A stretch of DNA of 64,000 nucleotides, from NCBI RefSeq assembly GCF_025566885.1, contig NZ_JAOQJQ010000001.1:868001-932000 (forward strand), read 5' to 3'. Positions within the stretch are counted from its first letter, which is position 1. Every line of letters starts with the position of its first letter. A model generated the notes under the pieces. That model was not told the origin of the DNA and made no database searches. It saw only the letters and a program-made list of their open reading frames with translations. Positions 1 to 9,074 of this stretch are shown in pieces. Source of the DNA: Brotonthovivens ammoniilytica (GTDB lineage: Bacteria; Bacillota; Clostridia; Lachnospirales; Lachnospiraceae). A program made the translations under genes and the position numbers.

Positions 1-186
1 TTCCATTGTCACCGGAAGTGTATCCTCATAGCCAAGCATTACCTGCCCTAAAGAATCCCCAATCAGCAAAACATTAATTCCTGAAGTATCCATCAGCTTT
101 GCCATAGAATAATCATAGCAGGTCAGCATGGTAATCTTATCTTTGTTCAGCTTTTGATTCTGTAACGTTGTCACCGTGTTTTTCAT
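1..186 (-). CDS. panB: 3-methyl-2-oxobutanoate hydroxymethyltransferase, N-terminal part (runs off the window)
   Basis: PanB makes ketopantoate from alpha-ketoisovalerate and methylene-tetrahydrofolate, the first committed step of pantothenate synthesis. Only the first 62 codons are in the window. They read as a PanB N-terminus: KITMLTCYDYSMAKLMD, then LLIGDSLGQVMLGYEDTLPV, with the metal-binding GDSLG segment. The ATG overlaps the TGA stop of the upstream gene as ATGA, so the two are translationally coupled. That coupling fits a pan operon and supports the assignment of the neighbour. The rest of the gene, and presumably panC and panD, lie beyond base 1. Confidence 0.93.
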   Translation of the reverse strand, partial: MKNTVTTLQNQKLNKDKITMLTCYDYSMAKLMDTSGINVLLIGDSLGQVMLGYEDTLPVTME

Positions 187-1022
187 TTTAATATATCCTC
201 CAATACCTTATAATCCCGATCTTTATGTTTCTGGCAGGCAACTTTTACAACCTGTCTGGACAATACCTGATATACTTCCTTTTCCTCTGCTCTAAGTGCA
301 CCAAGATGATCTAGAACCGTTGACAGATCATTCCGTTCAACCGGACCTGTCAAAGCATCTTTGGGACCATATGCAATAATATTTTCTGCATTCCCGTGAA
401 TCAGCGGTGCTAAAGCCCGGTGAGCATTCACTGCCGTAAAACCGCAGTCTATAAGCATCTGTTCACACATAGACACAAGACCTACATATAAATTGCTGGC
501 CATAGCCGCTGACGCATGATAACGGATCTTATTCTCTGCGCTGATTACTTCAACAGGATTTCCAAAGCTCTGAAACAGGCGCAGGAAATCATTCAAATAT
601 GCTTCATGTCCTTCAATTGTAAAAAATGCATGTGAAAGCTCTTTGTAAGAATTGTATTTGTCATTGATAGCAAAGAGCGGGTGGATAGAATAGCCATATG
701 CATGATAACGGCTGATATCCGAAAAGATATTGGAACTTAAAGAACCACTGAAATGGCTGAAAATCTTATTTTCAATCGGCAGCATTTTTAATTGCTCCCA
801 CACTTTGGCAATCACGCCGTCCGGAACGGATAAAAATACTGCGTCACTATCCTCTACCAGGTATCTGATCTTTTCGTATCTTCTGGTATTGGTAAAATTT
901 GCTGCCTCCTGGGCAGACTTTGGGTTTTTACTGTAGTACCCTGTTACATGTACACCGCGCTCGGTGAGATATTTTCCTAAGGAAACGCCTACCTTCCCTG
1001 CGCCAATAAATCCAATGTTCAT
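183..1022 (-). CDS. panG: PanG-type ketopantoate reductase (Rossmann / DUF2520 family)
   Basis: A 279-residue NAD(P)-binding protein with the nucleotide loop GFIGAGKVG at the N-terminus and the DUF2520-type helical C-terminal half (HASAAMASNLYVGL, GPVERND). This architecture belongs to PanG, an alternative ketopantoate reductase unrelated in detail to PanE. The four-base overlap with panB, whose product ketopantoate is the substrate of this step, makes that function likely. An ATG two codons upstream (1028) is possible, but GGAGGG lies six bases before the ATG at 1022 and directly abuts the other, so 1022 is chosen. The function is inferred from family and context; other DUF2520 proteins are uncharacterised. 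Confidence 0.8.
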   Translation of the reverse strand: MNIGFIGAGKVGVSLGKYLTERGVHVTGYYSKNPKSAQEAANFTNTRRYEKIRYLVEDSDAVFLSVPDGVIAKVWEQLKMLPIENKIFSHFSGSLSSNIFSDISRYHAYGYSIHPLFAINDKYNSYKELSHAFFTIEGHEAYLNDFLRLFQSFGNPVEVISAENKIRYHASAAMASNLYVGLVSMCEQMLIDCGFTAVNAHRALAPLIHGNAENIIAYGPKDALTGPVERNDLSTVLDHLGALRAEEKEVYQVLSRQVVKVACQKHKDRDYKVLEDILK

Positions 1023-1145
1023 ATGCATCCCTCCATGTTCTGCGGAGAGGATAATGAGTCTTATTCCGTCAGCGGATATAAGCCCGATTCAAAATAAAAT
1101 AAGCTTTTCAAGGTATAGTTTCTTTTCTGAATACTATCCTCTGCT

Positions 1146-1174
1146 AATATAACATCATTTGTCTGCCTAGTAAA
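1146..1174 (-). promoter_or_regulatory. Sigma-A-like promoter of the pan genes
   Basis: On the minus strand, TTTACT (1169-1174) and TATATT (1146-1151) are separated by exactly 17 bases and lie about 120 bases before the panG start. The leader between them and panG shows no riboswitch that I recognise. Confidence 0.5.
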
Positions 1175-1224
1175 GGAAATCATCTCACATCTGATATAAA
1201 TCTTTACCAACGTGTCCATCCTGC

Positions 1225-2049
1225 CTAAAAGCTTTTCAGATATGCTTCCTTCCAGCTCTCAGCAAGCCCGGCATTTTCTTTTGCCTGGTCTGCACTCAAA
1301 TCTCCCCCCTGCCCGGCATTGACTCTGCCCCGTTCCTGATACAAAGACGGGTCAAGGGATATTTTCTCAAAGGCTTCTAGGGCTGATTTCATAGTCTCAA
1401 AATCAATCTGCTGCCCGGCGCCATTTTTCCCGATTGTCTCAGAGCTGTCCATAAAATTTAAACAGTAAAGATAGGCCTGCCGGCTCTTTTCGGCAGGATA
1501 CTGCTCACAGGCTTTTAAAAAACATTCTGCTGCCTCCGGAAATAAAAAACTGCGTGCATATGCTACTCCCTGGTTGTGATAAAGAGCCCCCCGCAGCTCA
1601 TCTGTCATTTTATTCTGATTTTCAGGTTTTAGAAGATGGCGGTATTCAGCAGCCGCAAAAGCATACTTTCCATGGAGCAGATACTGATCTGCTTTCAGCT
1701 TCCGGCATTCCATAACAGCCTTGCCGTCCACACTCTCAAACAGTTCCTCCATGCGCGCAAGCTCCTCCTGATCATAAAGGCCGCTTTTTTCCAAAATCAG
1801 CAATGCCCCACGGAAAAGAGGTTCTTTTCTTCTCAGCTTTAGATCTAGTTCCCTGGCCAGCTCCAAAAAACCAATCTCTTGTTTCAGCCAGAGACACAAA
1901 CCAAGATTTAACAGCTTTTTATCTACCATATAAAAATTTTCTTCTATATAATAGCAGAGCTCCTCTAGAGAATACAGTGGAAATCCGATATTCTGTATCA
2001 TGTAAGGCCTTTCTGCTGTTTGATACATACACAGTACTAAATCACCCAT
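1225..2049 (-). CDS. TPR-like helical protein of unknown function, last gene of a three-gene operon
   Basis: A 274-residue soluble protein with no signal peptide. The middle part (about residues 110-200) reads like degenerate tetratricopeptide helices: ALYHNQGVAYARSFLFPEAAECFLKACEQYP is a recognisable TPR unit, shown here in two joined fragments (ALYHNQGVAYARSFLFPEAA and ECFLKACEQYP). The C-terminus is polar and low in hydrophobicity. It starts 15 bases after the DUF5716-like gene with AGGAG ahead of the ATG, so it is co-translated with the two upstream genes. In many chaperone systems a TPR protein serves as a client or partner adaptor. That role beside an Hsp70-like ATPase is my inference, not a known function. 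Confidence 0.6.
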   Translation of the reverse strand: MGDLVLCMYQTAERPYMIQNIGFPLYSLEELCYYIEENFYMVDKKLLNLGLCLWLKQEIGFLELARELDLKLRRKEPLFRGALLILEKSGLYDQEELARMEELFESVDGKAVMECRKLKADQYLLHGKYAFAAAEYRHLLKPENQNKMTDELRGALYHNQGVAYARSFLFPEAAECFLKACEQYPAEKSRQAYLYCLNFMDSSETIGKNGAGQQIDFETMKSALEAFEKISLDPSLYQERGRVNAGQGGDLSADQAKENAGLAESWKEAYLKSF

Positions 2050-2064
2050 TTTTCTCTCTCCTGC

Positions 2065-3321
2065 CTAATAAAGATCAATCTCAAACTTCCACTGCTTTTC
2101 TGTGGAAGGATAAAAAGCTCCGAATCCAAGATCCAGGATTGTGACATACAGCTTCTGCTGATTTATCATTCTCACCGATATCCGGATTTTCCTTGTCCTT
2201 TCTGGACGCTTCCAAACATTTTCCAAAAGCAGAGGCTCTATTTTCGCATTTCTTTCTCCTCTTTCCTGTATCCAGATATCCACAGACGGCGTGCCTTTTA
2301 AGATCACATCAAACTGTTTTTTGACTTCGAACCAGTTTTCCCCTGCAGTGACAACAGGAAGAAATTTCTGCGTACCATTTACAGAAGCTTTCAGACTGAC
2401 ATTTGCCTGAACCTTGTAGCTGCAGTCATAAGAATACGGCCAATCCCCCTGGCGGCTTAAAATGCTTCCCGCATAAGCGGCTCCTTTTGTATACAGATTT
2501 TTACCTACAAAAACCCTTCGGTTTGGCCCTAGAACTCTCAGCGTATCGCACAGCCAGTTTCCGTCAAATCCGTCCCCCAGCAGATACACACCGGATATAA
2601 TCCGCTTGGCAAAGGCTTCCCGCAGAATACTGGCAAAAAATACATCCTTTTCCTGTCCGTCATCCTCTGCAAGGGCCGGAACTTCCCAGACCTTTTCTCC
2701 GGACACAACGATCTGGGGAACTGTCCTGCTCTCCCTTGCCAGAAGTGTAAAACGCACCTGGCGGTCTGAAAAATCAAACATTGCCACATCATGAGCCCAG
2801 ATTGACTTCTCCTGATGGTAGGTATAGTAAAAGAAACTCTCTCCATAATCCATAAAAAACATGGTTTCTGCTGTTTCTTTCAACATTTCCCTTAAAAGCG
2901 CAAAAACTTCTGCCGCTTTAGGCGTAAGCTTTGGCACCGCAATTGACAGGCAGATTTCATACTCTGCATCCTGGCAGAGCTTATCTTTCAGCCTGACAAG
3001 GCGGCTTACAAAAAGCGCAAGCCTTTCCACAGCCTCCCCGGCCCCGTCAGTATGAATCAGATCAATAGCCCTTAAATACAGCTGTTCATACAAAATCCCA
3101 TTCTGATCCTGCCTTCTTTTCTGGGCCTCTGCCCCGTACAGATAATATCCGTTCTTTCCCTCATACAGACTGACAGGGATTTGATAGCATTCTCTGTCGG
3201 ACCGGGTGCTTACTGTAAAAGGATCTCCACCCTCTTCTTTCAGAAAACTGACCATGGCATTGTCATACCCCAGATCCAGTCCCATATATATTTTCTTTCT
3301 GTGAATCGTTACTTCCTTCAC
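2065..3321 (-). CDS. DUF5716-type protein with divergent Hsp70/actin-like ATPase fold
   Basis: A 418-residue protein conserved in Lachnospiraceae (DUF5716 as I recall it). Residues 12-20 read YMGLDLGYDN, like the phosphate-1 loop of actin/Hsp70 ATPases. Around residues 240-285, YLLGDGFDGNWL, then RRVFVGKNLYTKGAAYAG, resembles the adenosine loop and following helix (GGSSRIP ... GAAxxG in DnaK). The last ~120 residues are beta-rich and could be a substrate-binding-like sandwich. The canonical DLGGGTFD motif is not clear, so catalysis is uncertain. The start is GTG with AAGGAG seven bases upstream. It lies between the DUF5717 gene (11-base gap) and the TPR-like gene. The Hsp70-like reading is from motifs only. 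Confidence 0.65.
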   Translation of the reverse strand: MKEVTIHRKKIYMGLDLGYDNAMVSFLKEEGGDPFTVSTRSDRECYQIPVSLYEGKNGYYLYGAEAQKRRQDQNGILYEQLYLRAIDLIHTDGAGEAVERLALFVSRLVRLKDKLCQDAEYEICLSIAVPKLTPKAAEVFALLREMLKETAETMFFMDYGESFFYYTYHQEKSIWAHDVAMFDFSDRQVRFTLLARESRTVPQIVVSGEKVWEVPALAEDDGQEKDVFFASILREAFAKRIISGVYLLGDGFDGNWLCDTLRVLGPNRRVFVGKNLYTKGAAYAGSILSRQGDWPYSYDCSYKVQANVSLKASVNGTQKFLPVVTAGENWFEVKKQFDVILKGTPSVDIWIQERGERNAKIEPLLLENVWKRPERTRKIRISVRMINQQKLYVTILDLGFGAFYPSTEKQWKFEIDLY

Positions 3322-3332
3322 TTTTTTACTCC

Positions 3333-6300
3333 TTACAACGGCCGGAACAAACTAGATGACAGATCACTGATTCTGGCATACTTAAAAATTGCCTCCAGAT
3401 CCTGTCCCCCGCTGACAATGGCCTGGTTAAGACAATCATAACGGGAAGTACCCGTTACAGACTGATCTTTCTGCTGCAATGTTCTTGTCCCGGACTGTAA
3501 AACTTCTTCCTTTGTTTCAAAAAATACATACTGTAAGGTCTCTCTGGCAAACAGCCTGACCTGAAGTACGTAGATTCCCGGAAAGACTTCCGGCACCGGC
3601 AGAATCTGACTGGCCTCTTCTTTGCGTCCCTGAAATACCAGCCGGCAGTTTATCCCCCGTCCCCGCTCATATTTCAGCCCCAGCCAGATACAGTCATGTA
3701 TAAAATATTTCCGCTTAAGTCTTAGGTCCATCTGCTCATAAAACGGAAAGCAGAGGGAATCGTCCTGATACTTTTCCAGCATCTGATCCAGCAGTTTATA
3801 CTCTGTTTCTTTCAGATTTTCAAAGAGACATAAGTATTTCATCATAGCAATCTCACAGCAGGTATTTAAAAGCCTTTGATTCTGAATAGAATATTCCAGA
3901 TATTCAAAAACTTCCTCCGGAACCTCCTCTTTGTATACAAAATACCTCCAGGAAAAGTAAGAGACATAAGCATCCCTGATCTGTGCGGTATCGCTTTCAC
4001 TGCAGACAATCCGAAAATATTCTGCATGATTTTCTGTAAACTGCTCTGTAAACAGCATACGTACCAGCAGCTGCTCCCTGTATCCGTTTACTTCCATCCC
4101 AAAATGTTCCGCTTCAGAAATCATCTGATCCAGCGTCTTTATGGTATCCGCAAACTGTTCCAGGGAATCTCTCAGGGTTTCTTGTGAATTTTCTTCCTTC
4201 CATTCCTGGACCGAAACTACCTCGCGGGCCATTTTCTCTCCCGGCAGCATCCTGCTTGAGCGATACCCCTCTTTCAGAAAATATCTTCTGCCGTAACTGT
4301 CTTCAAATAAGATCCGGCTGTTTTCTGAATATACGCTGATGTAGGCAGTATCTCCCACAAGAGGTACTATCTGCTTATATACATTGCCGCTCTGGTATAC
4401 AGCCACCTTAGAAAAATGATATCCGGGGCAGACAATTTTTCTCACAAAACCACTGCCAAGACCGATTCTTTCCCACTCTTCCCGTGTTACCTGCCTCTTG
4501 ATGTAACGATATATTTCAGCAAGGTCATCACTCATATGCCCCTTTTTCAATTCAAGAAGCGCAAACTCATATATTATTTTACCGTAAAGCTTAAGCATCT
4601 GTTTTAATCTGCGGTCATTTCTTGCCAGATATGCGTAAAGACGGCCCTTTAATACCGCCGGCAGCACAGTGTCTACAGCAAAATATTTCAGCACTGCCTC
4701 GGGAATGTCTCCGTCCTTTTTATGCCAGGAACGAATGAACGCCTCGTACAGCCCGGCAATCTTTAGTCCGCTCTCTACACCTTTTAAAAACCAAGGAAAA
4801 AATGCTTCTCCAAACCTGTTATTTTTTATCAGATAGGTACAGATCACTTTTACTGCTTCCTGGCTTTGACTTGCCCGGCAGCATCTTCCCAGCAGCCAAA
4901 AAAGGCGGGGATGAAACGCTTTTACTCTGGATGCTCCTGCCAGAACCGCATTCATCAGCTCCTTTGTTAAAATCTGCTGCCTTGCCGCCCAGTAAAAAAT
5001 CCGAAACTCGGTCTCATCCATGCCCCGGACTAATTCCGGAGAATCTTTCAGCATGTTATATGCTTCCAGATAAAATACAGGACTTGCCATGCCCGCTGAC
5101 AGATACCGCTTCAAAGCCTGGTATCTGCGCTCTTTACTTTGTTCATATACCGGATTGATCTGCAGCATTACCCAAAACAGCACCGGGTGTTTCTTGTATT
5201 TTTGAAAAACCTCCTGGATTTCCTCAAACACATCCAAAAGGTCAGACTCGCCTTCCCCCAGAACGGCTTTCAGATAAAGCCAATACCCCCAGGCAGGCGT
5301 TCTCATATTTTTACAGATTTTACCGGCCTGCTCTAGAGGCTTTTGGGCATCTTCTCTTTGATCTGCCAAAATCAAAACCTGACAGCAAAACAGATAATTC
5401 CAGGGATTTTCCGGGTTCTCTTTTATCATTTCCCTTAAAATTCCCAGGGATTCCTCTTTCCACTGATGCCCGGAAAGCCGGTCTAAGGAAAACTCGGTAT
5501 AATCCTGAATCAAACGATACCGCTGATAGCGCCGGGCCTTCAAAGACTGATTTTTCCTTTCAGCGGCAGAGGGCCCCGACGCACAAATCTGTATGGTTTT
5601 TGTCTGAAAAGGCGTTTTTAATTCAATTTTTGCAAAATTTTTACCGGCATGCATATGTTCCGGATGAACCGTGTAATCCAGTTTTGCATGTTTTCCAAGA
5701 AAATCATAGCTTTGCAGACGCTTCTTTCCAAGCTGTATAAACTTTTCCTGACAGCTGATCTGAATATCTGCAAAGCCCCACTGAGACTTTGTAATGGTTA
5801 TCACATCCCTCTGAACCGAAGAAACATTCTCCAGCTTCCTCAGGGGATTATCTACCTCATAAAAACTGCGCGCCTTCTTTCCGATTCCAATCAGAAACTC
5901 TTCCATTTCATGGGAGGACATGCCGGCAGTACACAGACCATGATATAGCAGCTCTGTATTTTCATCCGGAAATATATTTGTAAACTGAGGAGACTGAAAA
6001 ACAGCCAGAGCTTCTTCCCAGTTCAGCTTCGCCAGATTTGAAAAGTCATTCAGCGTCTTAATCTTTCCTATAGAAGACTGATGATAAAATCTTGTTATGG
6101 AAACCTCGTAAGGAACCGTATACTCTCCGGAACTGCTGACAATTACAAACTGTCCTCTGTCTGTATACCCCTCCTTTAATTCTCTGGCATGATATTCATA
6201 TTTCACCGTCACAGATACGGCATCAAACTGGGGCGTCAGACAGAGAATATGGGGATTACTGCACAGCACAAGCCCCCGCACAGCCTCTTTTCGTGAAGAC

Positions 6301-6431
6301 TTTATGGTAAACTCTCCCCGAAAAACCCCCTCTTCTAATACTTCAAATAAAATCCCTTTATCTGGCACTATAAGCTCTGGCCGGTCCTCTTCAAATGTTC
6401 CTCTGATTAAATCCTGAATCTTCTTTCGCAA
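3333..6431 (-). CDS. DUF5717-type large protein, first gene of the three-gene operon
   Basis: About 1030 residues, cytoplasmic (no signal peptide or membrane segment). It begins with a beta-sandwich-like region (about 1-120, rich in FEVLEEGVFRGEFTI-type strands), followed by a long alpha-helical repeat region (about 300-900) reminiscent of TPR/HEAT solenoids, and ends in a second beta-rich part. This size and layout match the DUF5717 family of Lachnospiraceae, which has no known function. A GTG at 6458 has no ribosome site. A TTG at 6431 is preceded by AGGTGA and gives the family-like start RKKIQDLIRGTFE, so 6431 is preferred. Its co-transcription with the Hsp70-like gene suggests a scaffold or client-handling role (inference). 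Confidence 0.65.
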   Translation of the reverse strand: MRKKIQDLIRGTFEEDRPELIVPDKGILFEVLEEGVFRGEFTIKSSRKEAVRGLVLCSNPHILCLTPQFDAVSVTVKYEYHARELKEGYTDRGQFVIVSSSGEYTVPYEVSITRFYHQSSIGKIKTLNDFSNLAKLNWEEALAVFQSPQFTNIFPDENTELLYHGLCTAGMSSHEMEEFLIGIGKKARSFYEVDNPLRKLENVSSVQRDVITITKSQWGFADIQISCQEKFIQLGKKRLQSYDFLGKHAKLDYTVHPEHMHAGKNFAKIELKTPFQTKTIQICASGPSAAERKNQSLKARRYQRYRLIQDYTEFSLDRLSGHQWKEESLGILREMIKENPENPWNYLFCCQVLILADQREDAQKPLEQAGKICKNMRTPAWGYWLYLKAVLGEGESDLLDVFEEIQEVFQKYKKHPVLFWVMLQINPVYEQSKERRYQALKRYLSAGMASPVFYLEAYNMLKDSPELVRGMDETEFRIFYWAARQQILTKELMNAVLAGASRVKAFHPRLFWLLGRCCRASQSQEAVKVICTYLIKNNRFGEAFFPWFLKGVESGLKIAGLYEAFIRSWHKKDGDIPEAVLKYFAVDTVLPAVLKGRLYAYLARNDRRLKQMLKLYGKIIYEFALLELKKGHMSDDLAEIYRYIKRQVTREEWERIGLGSGFVRKIVCPGYHFSKVAVYQSGNVYKQIVPLVGDTAYISVYSENSRILFEDSYGRRYFLKEGYRSSRMLPGEKMAREVVSVQEWKEENSQETLRDSLEQFADTIKTLDQMISEAEHFGMEVNGYREQLLVRMLFTEQFTENHAEYFRIVCSESDTAQIRDAYVSYFSWRYFVYKEEVPEEVFEYLEYSIQNQRLLNTCCEIAMMKYLCLFENLKETEYKLLDQMLEKYQDDSLCFPFYEQMDLRLKRKYFIHDCIWLGLKYERGRGINCRLVFQGRKEEASQILPVPEVFPGIYVLQVRLFARETLQYVFFETKEEVLQSGTRTLQQKDQSVTGTSRYDCLNQAIVSGGQDLEAIFKYARISDLSSSLFRPL

Positions 6432-6470
6432 AACTTCACCTGCTTTATCCGCACACACTTTGTTTTTCTG

Positions 6471-6498
6471 TTGCTTTTCAAAAATTTACATATATAAT
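6471..6498 (+). promoter_or_regulatory. Promoter of the aminotransferase/CLC operon
   Basis: TTGCTT (6471-6476), a 16-base spacer and TATAAT (6493-6498) lie about 50 bases ahead of the ATG at 6547. The 90-base divergent region to the DUF5717 gene holds no riboswitch fold that I can see. Confidence 0.55.
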
Positions 6499-6546
6499 TA
6501 AGTATAATTGATTTAAAGAGTTCTTGCAACAACAGGGAGGATCCAT

Positions 6547-7638
6547 ATGTTAAAACACAGAGACCATTTTCACGGAAGTGATCTGGAAAAAATAGAAGAA
6601 ATTTACGGGATAAAAAAAGAAGAAATCACAAGCTTTTCCGCCAATGTAAATCCCCTTGGGATTTCACCGCTGCTTAAGAAAAATCTATCCGAAAGGATTG
6701 ATGCCATCAGTACTTATCCAGACAGAGAATATACCTCTCTTCGAAAATGCATCGCTGCATACTGCGGCACAGAATATGAAAATATCATTGTAGGAAACGG
6801 CTCCACCGAACTGATTTCTCTATTTATTCAGGTACGCCATCCGAAGAAAACAATGATTCTCGGTCCTACGTATTCGGAATACGAACGCTCTGTCTCTTTA
6901 GAGGGCGGCACTTCTTTGTATTATCCCCTAAAAGAGTCTGACCAGTTTATGCTTCAGACAGAGCAGTTTATAGAATCCCTCAATGAAAGTATTGATCTTT
7001 TAATTATCTGCAACCCCAACAACCCTACCTCCACCGCTATCTGCCAAAAAGATATGCGAAAAATTTTAGACGCCTGCAAACAATATGATATTTTTGTTAT
7101 GGTAGATGAAACCTATGTGGAATTTGCGGACAACTATGCACAAATCAATGCGGTTCCGCTCACCGCCTACTATAATAATATTATCATATTAAGAGGAACC
7201 TCCAAGTTTTTTGCGGCTCCCGGATTGCGGCTTGGATATGCCGTCACCGGAAATCGTGACCTGATTGATTACATTAATACCCACAAAAATCCCTGGATGA
7301 TTAATTCTCTGGCTGCAGCTGCCGGAGAGATTATGTTTCAGGATGATGATTATATTCAGGAAACAAAGCGGCTGATTTCCTCAGAACGAACACGGATGCT
7401 TCAATTTTTAGAGCAGACGCCGGATTTTCATCCCTATCCGGCCAGCGCCAACTTTATTCTGGTGCGCATAAAAAACAGCCGGCTTACGTCAGAGCTTTTA
7501 TTTGACCGGGCCATCCGTGAAAAAATGATGATCCGGGACTGTTCTACCTTCCCGTTTCTTGATAACAGTTATATCCGTTTCTGCGTCATGAGTCCTGAGA
7601 TGAACGACAAGCTGCTTGCCTGCCTTTCTAGGAACTAA
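6547..7638 (+). CDS. PLP-dependent class I/II aminotransferase, HisC/CobD-like
   Basis: A 363-residue fold-type I enzyme. The cofactor lysine is in RGTSKFFAAPGLRLGY (about residue 220); CNPNNPTS and VDETYVEF supply the usual PLP contacts, and an Arg near the C-terminus (YIRFCV) binds the substrate carboxylate. The N-terminus, HGSDLEKIEEIYG then FSANVNPLG, is more like threonine-phosphate decarboxylase (CobD) than histidinol-phosphate aminotransferase. No cobalamin or histidine genes are near, so the substrate stays open. It has an excellent ribosome site (AGGGAGG, six bases before ATG) and is followed directly by the CLC gene. Confidence 0.8.
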   Translation: MLKHRDHFHGSDLEKIEEIYGIKKEEITSFSANVNPLGISPLLKKNLSERIDAISTYPDREYTSLRKCIAAYCGTEYENIIVGNGSTELISLFIQVRHPKKTMILGPTYSEYERSVSLEGGTSLYYPLKESDQFMLQTEQFIESLNESIDLLIICNPNNPTSTAICQKDMRKILDACKQYDIFVMVDETYVEFADNYAQINAVPLTAYYNNIIILRGTSKFFAAPGLRLGYAVTGNRDLIDYINTHKNPWMINSLAAAAGEIMFQDDDYIQETKRLISSERTRMLQFLEQTPDFHPYPASANFILVRIKNSRLTSELLFDRAIREKMMIRDCSTFPFLDNSYIRFCVMSPEMNDKLLACLSRN

Positions 7639-7663
7639 TCTTACAGGGAGCTGTGAACCGATT

Positions 7664-8926
7664 ATGATTTACCGGCTGTTTATTAAATACTTAAGAAAAT
7701 ATTATCTGCGTCTGAAAACCTCATTGAAATGGATTCTGTTTTCCGTTTTGTCCGGCATCCTTATTGGCCTTGCAGGAACCGCTTTTTATTTCTGCATGAA
7801 TTATGCCTCTGATTTAAGAGGCGCCTTTCCCTGGCTGATCTTTTTGCTTCCCGCCGGAGGACTGGCCATTGTAGGACTATATCATCTGTTCCAAAATCAG
7901 AAGGATCCGGGCACAAATCTGGTATTGTCCGCGGTACATTCCGGGGATCATATTCCCATTAGGATGGCCCCGCTGATATTTGCCAGCACAGTCCTGACTC
8001 ATCTGTTTGGGGGCTCTGCCGGCCGGGAAGGAGCCGCACTGCAGATCGGCGGCAGTCTTGGAAACGGCATCGGAAGGCTTTTCCACTTTAATGAAAAAGA
8101 ACAGAAGGTACTGATTATGTGCGGTATGAGCGCCGCTTTTTCCGCTGTATTCGGAACGCCTCTGGCGGCCGCCGTATTTTCCATGGAAGTCATCAGCGTG
8201 GGAATTATGCATTATTCTGCAATTCTGCCCTGTGTCATCTCCTCTCTGATTGCACATCAGATTGCATCCTGTTTTGGCGCTGTGGGAGAGCATTTTATCA
8301 TACAGAGTATTCCGGATTTTGCACTAATTCCAGCGCTAAAAATCTCCCTGCTGGCTGTTTTATGTGCCGTTATCAGTATTTTATTCTGCGTTATGCTCCA
8401 CGGATTTTCTGATCTGTTCCGAAAACTTTTTCAAAACGGGTATGTAAGAATATTAACCGGAGGTTTTATTGTTCTGGCTCTGACACTGCTGATTGGCAGC
8501 CAGGATTATAACGGAACGGGCATTCCTTTTATTGAACAGTGTTTTTCGGGAACAGTACCGCCCTATGCGTTCCTGCTTAAAATGATTCTCACAGCCGTCA
8601 CACTGGCAGCCGGATACAAAGGCGGAGAAATTGTTCCGTCTTTTTTCGTGGGTGCGGCTTTCGGATGTTTTTTCGGAAACGTTATCGGCCTGTCCCCGTC
8701 CCTGTGCGCAGCCGCAGGGATGGGCGCCGTATTCTGCGGTGTTACAAACAGTCCCATCACCTCGCTTTTGATCTGTTTTGAACTGTTTGGCTTTGAAGGT
8801 ATGCCCTATTACCTGCTCTCCATTGCGCTGTCCTATGTACTTTCCGGCTATTACGGCCTCTATCAGTCACAGAAAATCATCTATTCTAAATATAAAAATC
8901 AGTATATTAACAGAAAGACCCGATAA
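7664..8926 (+). CDS. CLC-family anion channel/antiporter, resembles the fluoride (CLC-F) branch
   Basis: A 420-residue polytopic membrane protein of the CLC fold. It carries the family signature FGGSAGREGAALQ, where the Glu of GREG (about residue 122) is the external gate, and FSAVFGTPLAAAVF. In place of the usual GSGIP anion-binding loop it has PGTNLVL, and the stretch THLFGGSAGREG resembles what I recall of CLC-F F-/H+ antiporters. Chloride versus fluoride is therefore open, and there is no fluoride riboswitch upstream. A TTG at 7616 inside the previous gene is possible, but the ATG at 7664 begins the conserved N-terminal helix and has a GGGAG 13 bases upstream. Co-transcribed with the aminotransferase. 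Confidence 0.82.
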   Translation: MIYRLFIKYLRKYYLRLKTSLKWILFSVLSGILIGLAGTAFYFCMNYASDLRGAFPWLIFLLPAGGLAIVGLYHLFQNQKDPGTNLVLSAVHSGDHIPIRMAPLIFASTVLTHLFGGSAGREGAALQIGGSLGNGIGRLFHFNEKEQKVLIMCGMSAAFSAVFGTPLAAAVFSMEVISVGIMHYSAILPCVISSLIAHQIASCFGAVGEHFIIQSIPDFALIPALKISLLAVLCAVISILFCVMLHGFSDLFRKLFQNGYVRILTGGFIVLALTLLIGSQDYNGTGIPFIEQCFSGTVPPYAFLLKMILTAVTLAAGYKGGEIVPSFFVGAAFGCFFGNVIGLSPSLCAAAGMGAVFCGVTNSPITSLLICFELFGFEGMPYYLLSIALSYVLSGYYGLYQSQKIIYSKYKNQYINRKTR

Positions 8927-8990
8927 CGAAAGTCTGTATATCCTCAAAGGAAGTCTTTTCATATCACAATGATATTTTTCCCGGACAGAG

Positions 8991-9065
8991 AAAATGCCTT
9001 TTCCCGAAGACAGGGGCCTGACTAGAGTTTCATTTTCAGGATTCCCTTAAAGGAAAAGGCAATTT
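8991..9065. terminator. Long-stem inverted repeat between convergent genes
   Basis: TGCCTTTTCC (8995-9004) pairs perfectly with GGAAAAGGCA (9052-9061), with A/T runs outside on both strands and 47 bases inside. It lies between the converging CLC and MBL-lipoprotein genes, so it probably ends transcription in both directions. The loop is unusually long for a simple rho-independent terminator. Confidence 0.4.
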
Positions 9066-9074
9066 TACGTTGTC

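Noticed and set aside
7616..7670. Fluoride riboswitch ahead of the CLC gene
   Set aside because: No fluoride-aptamer pattern was found here or upstream of the aminotransferase gene.
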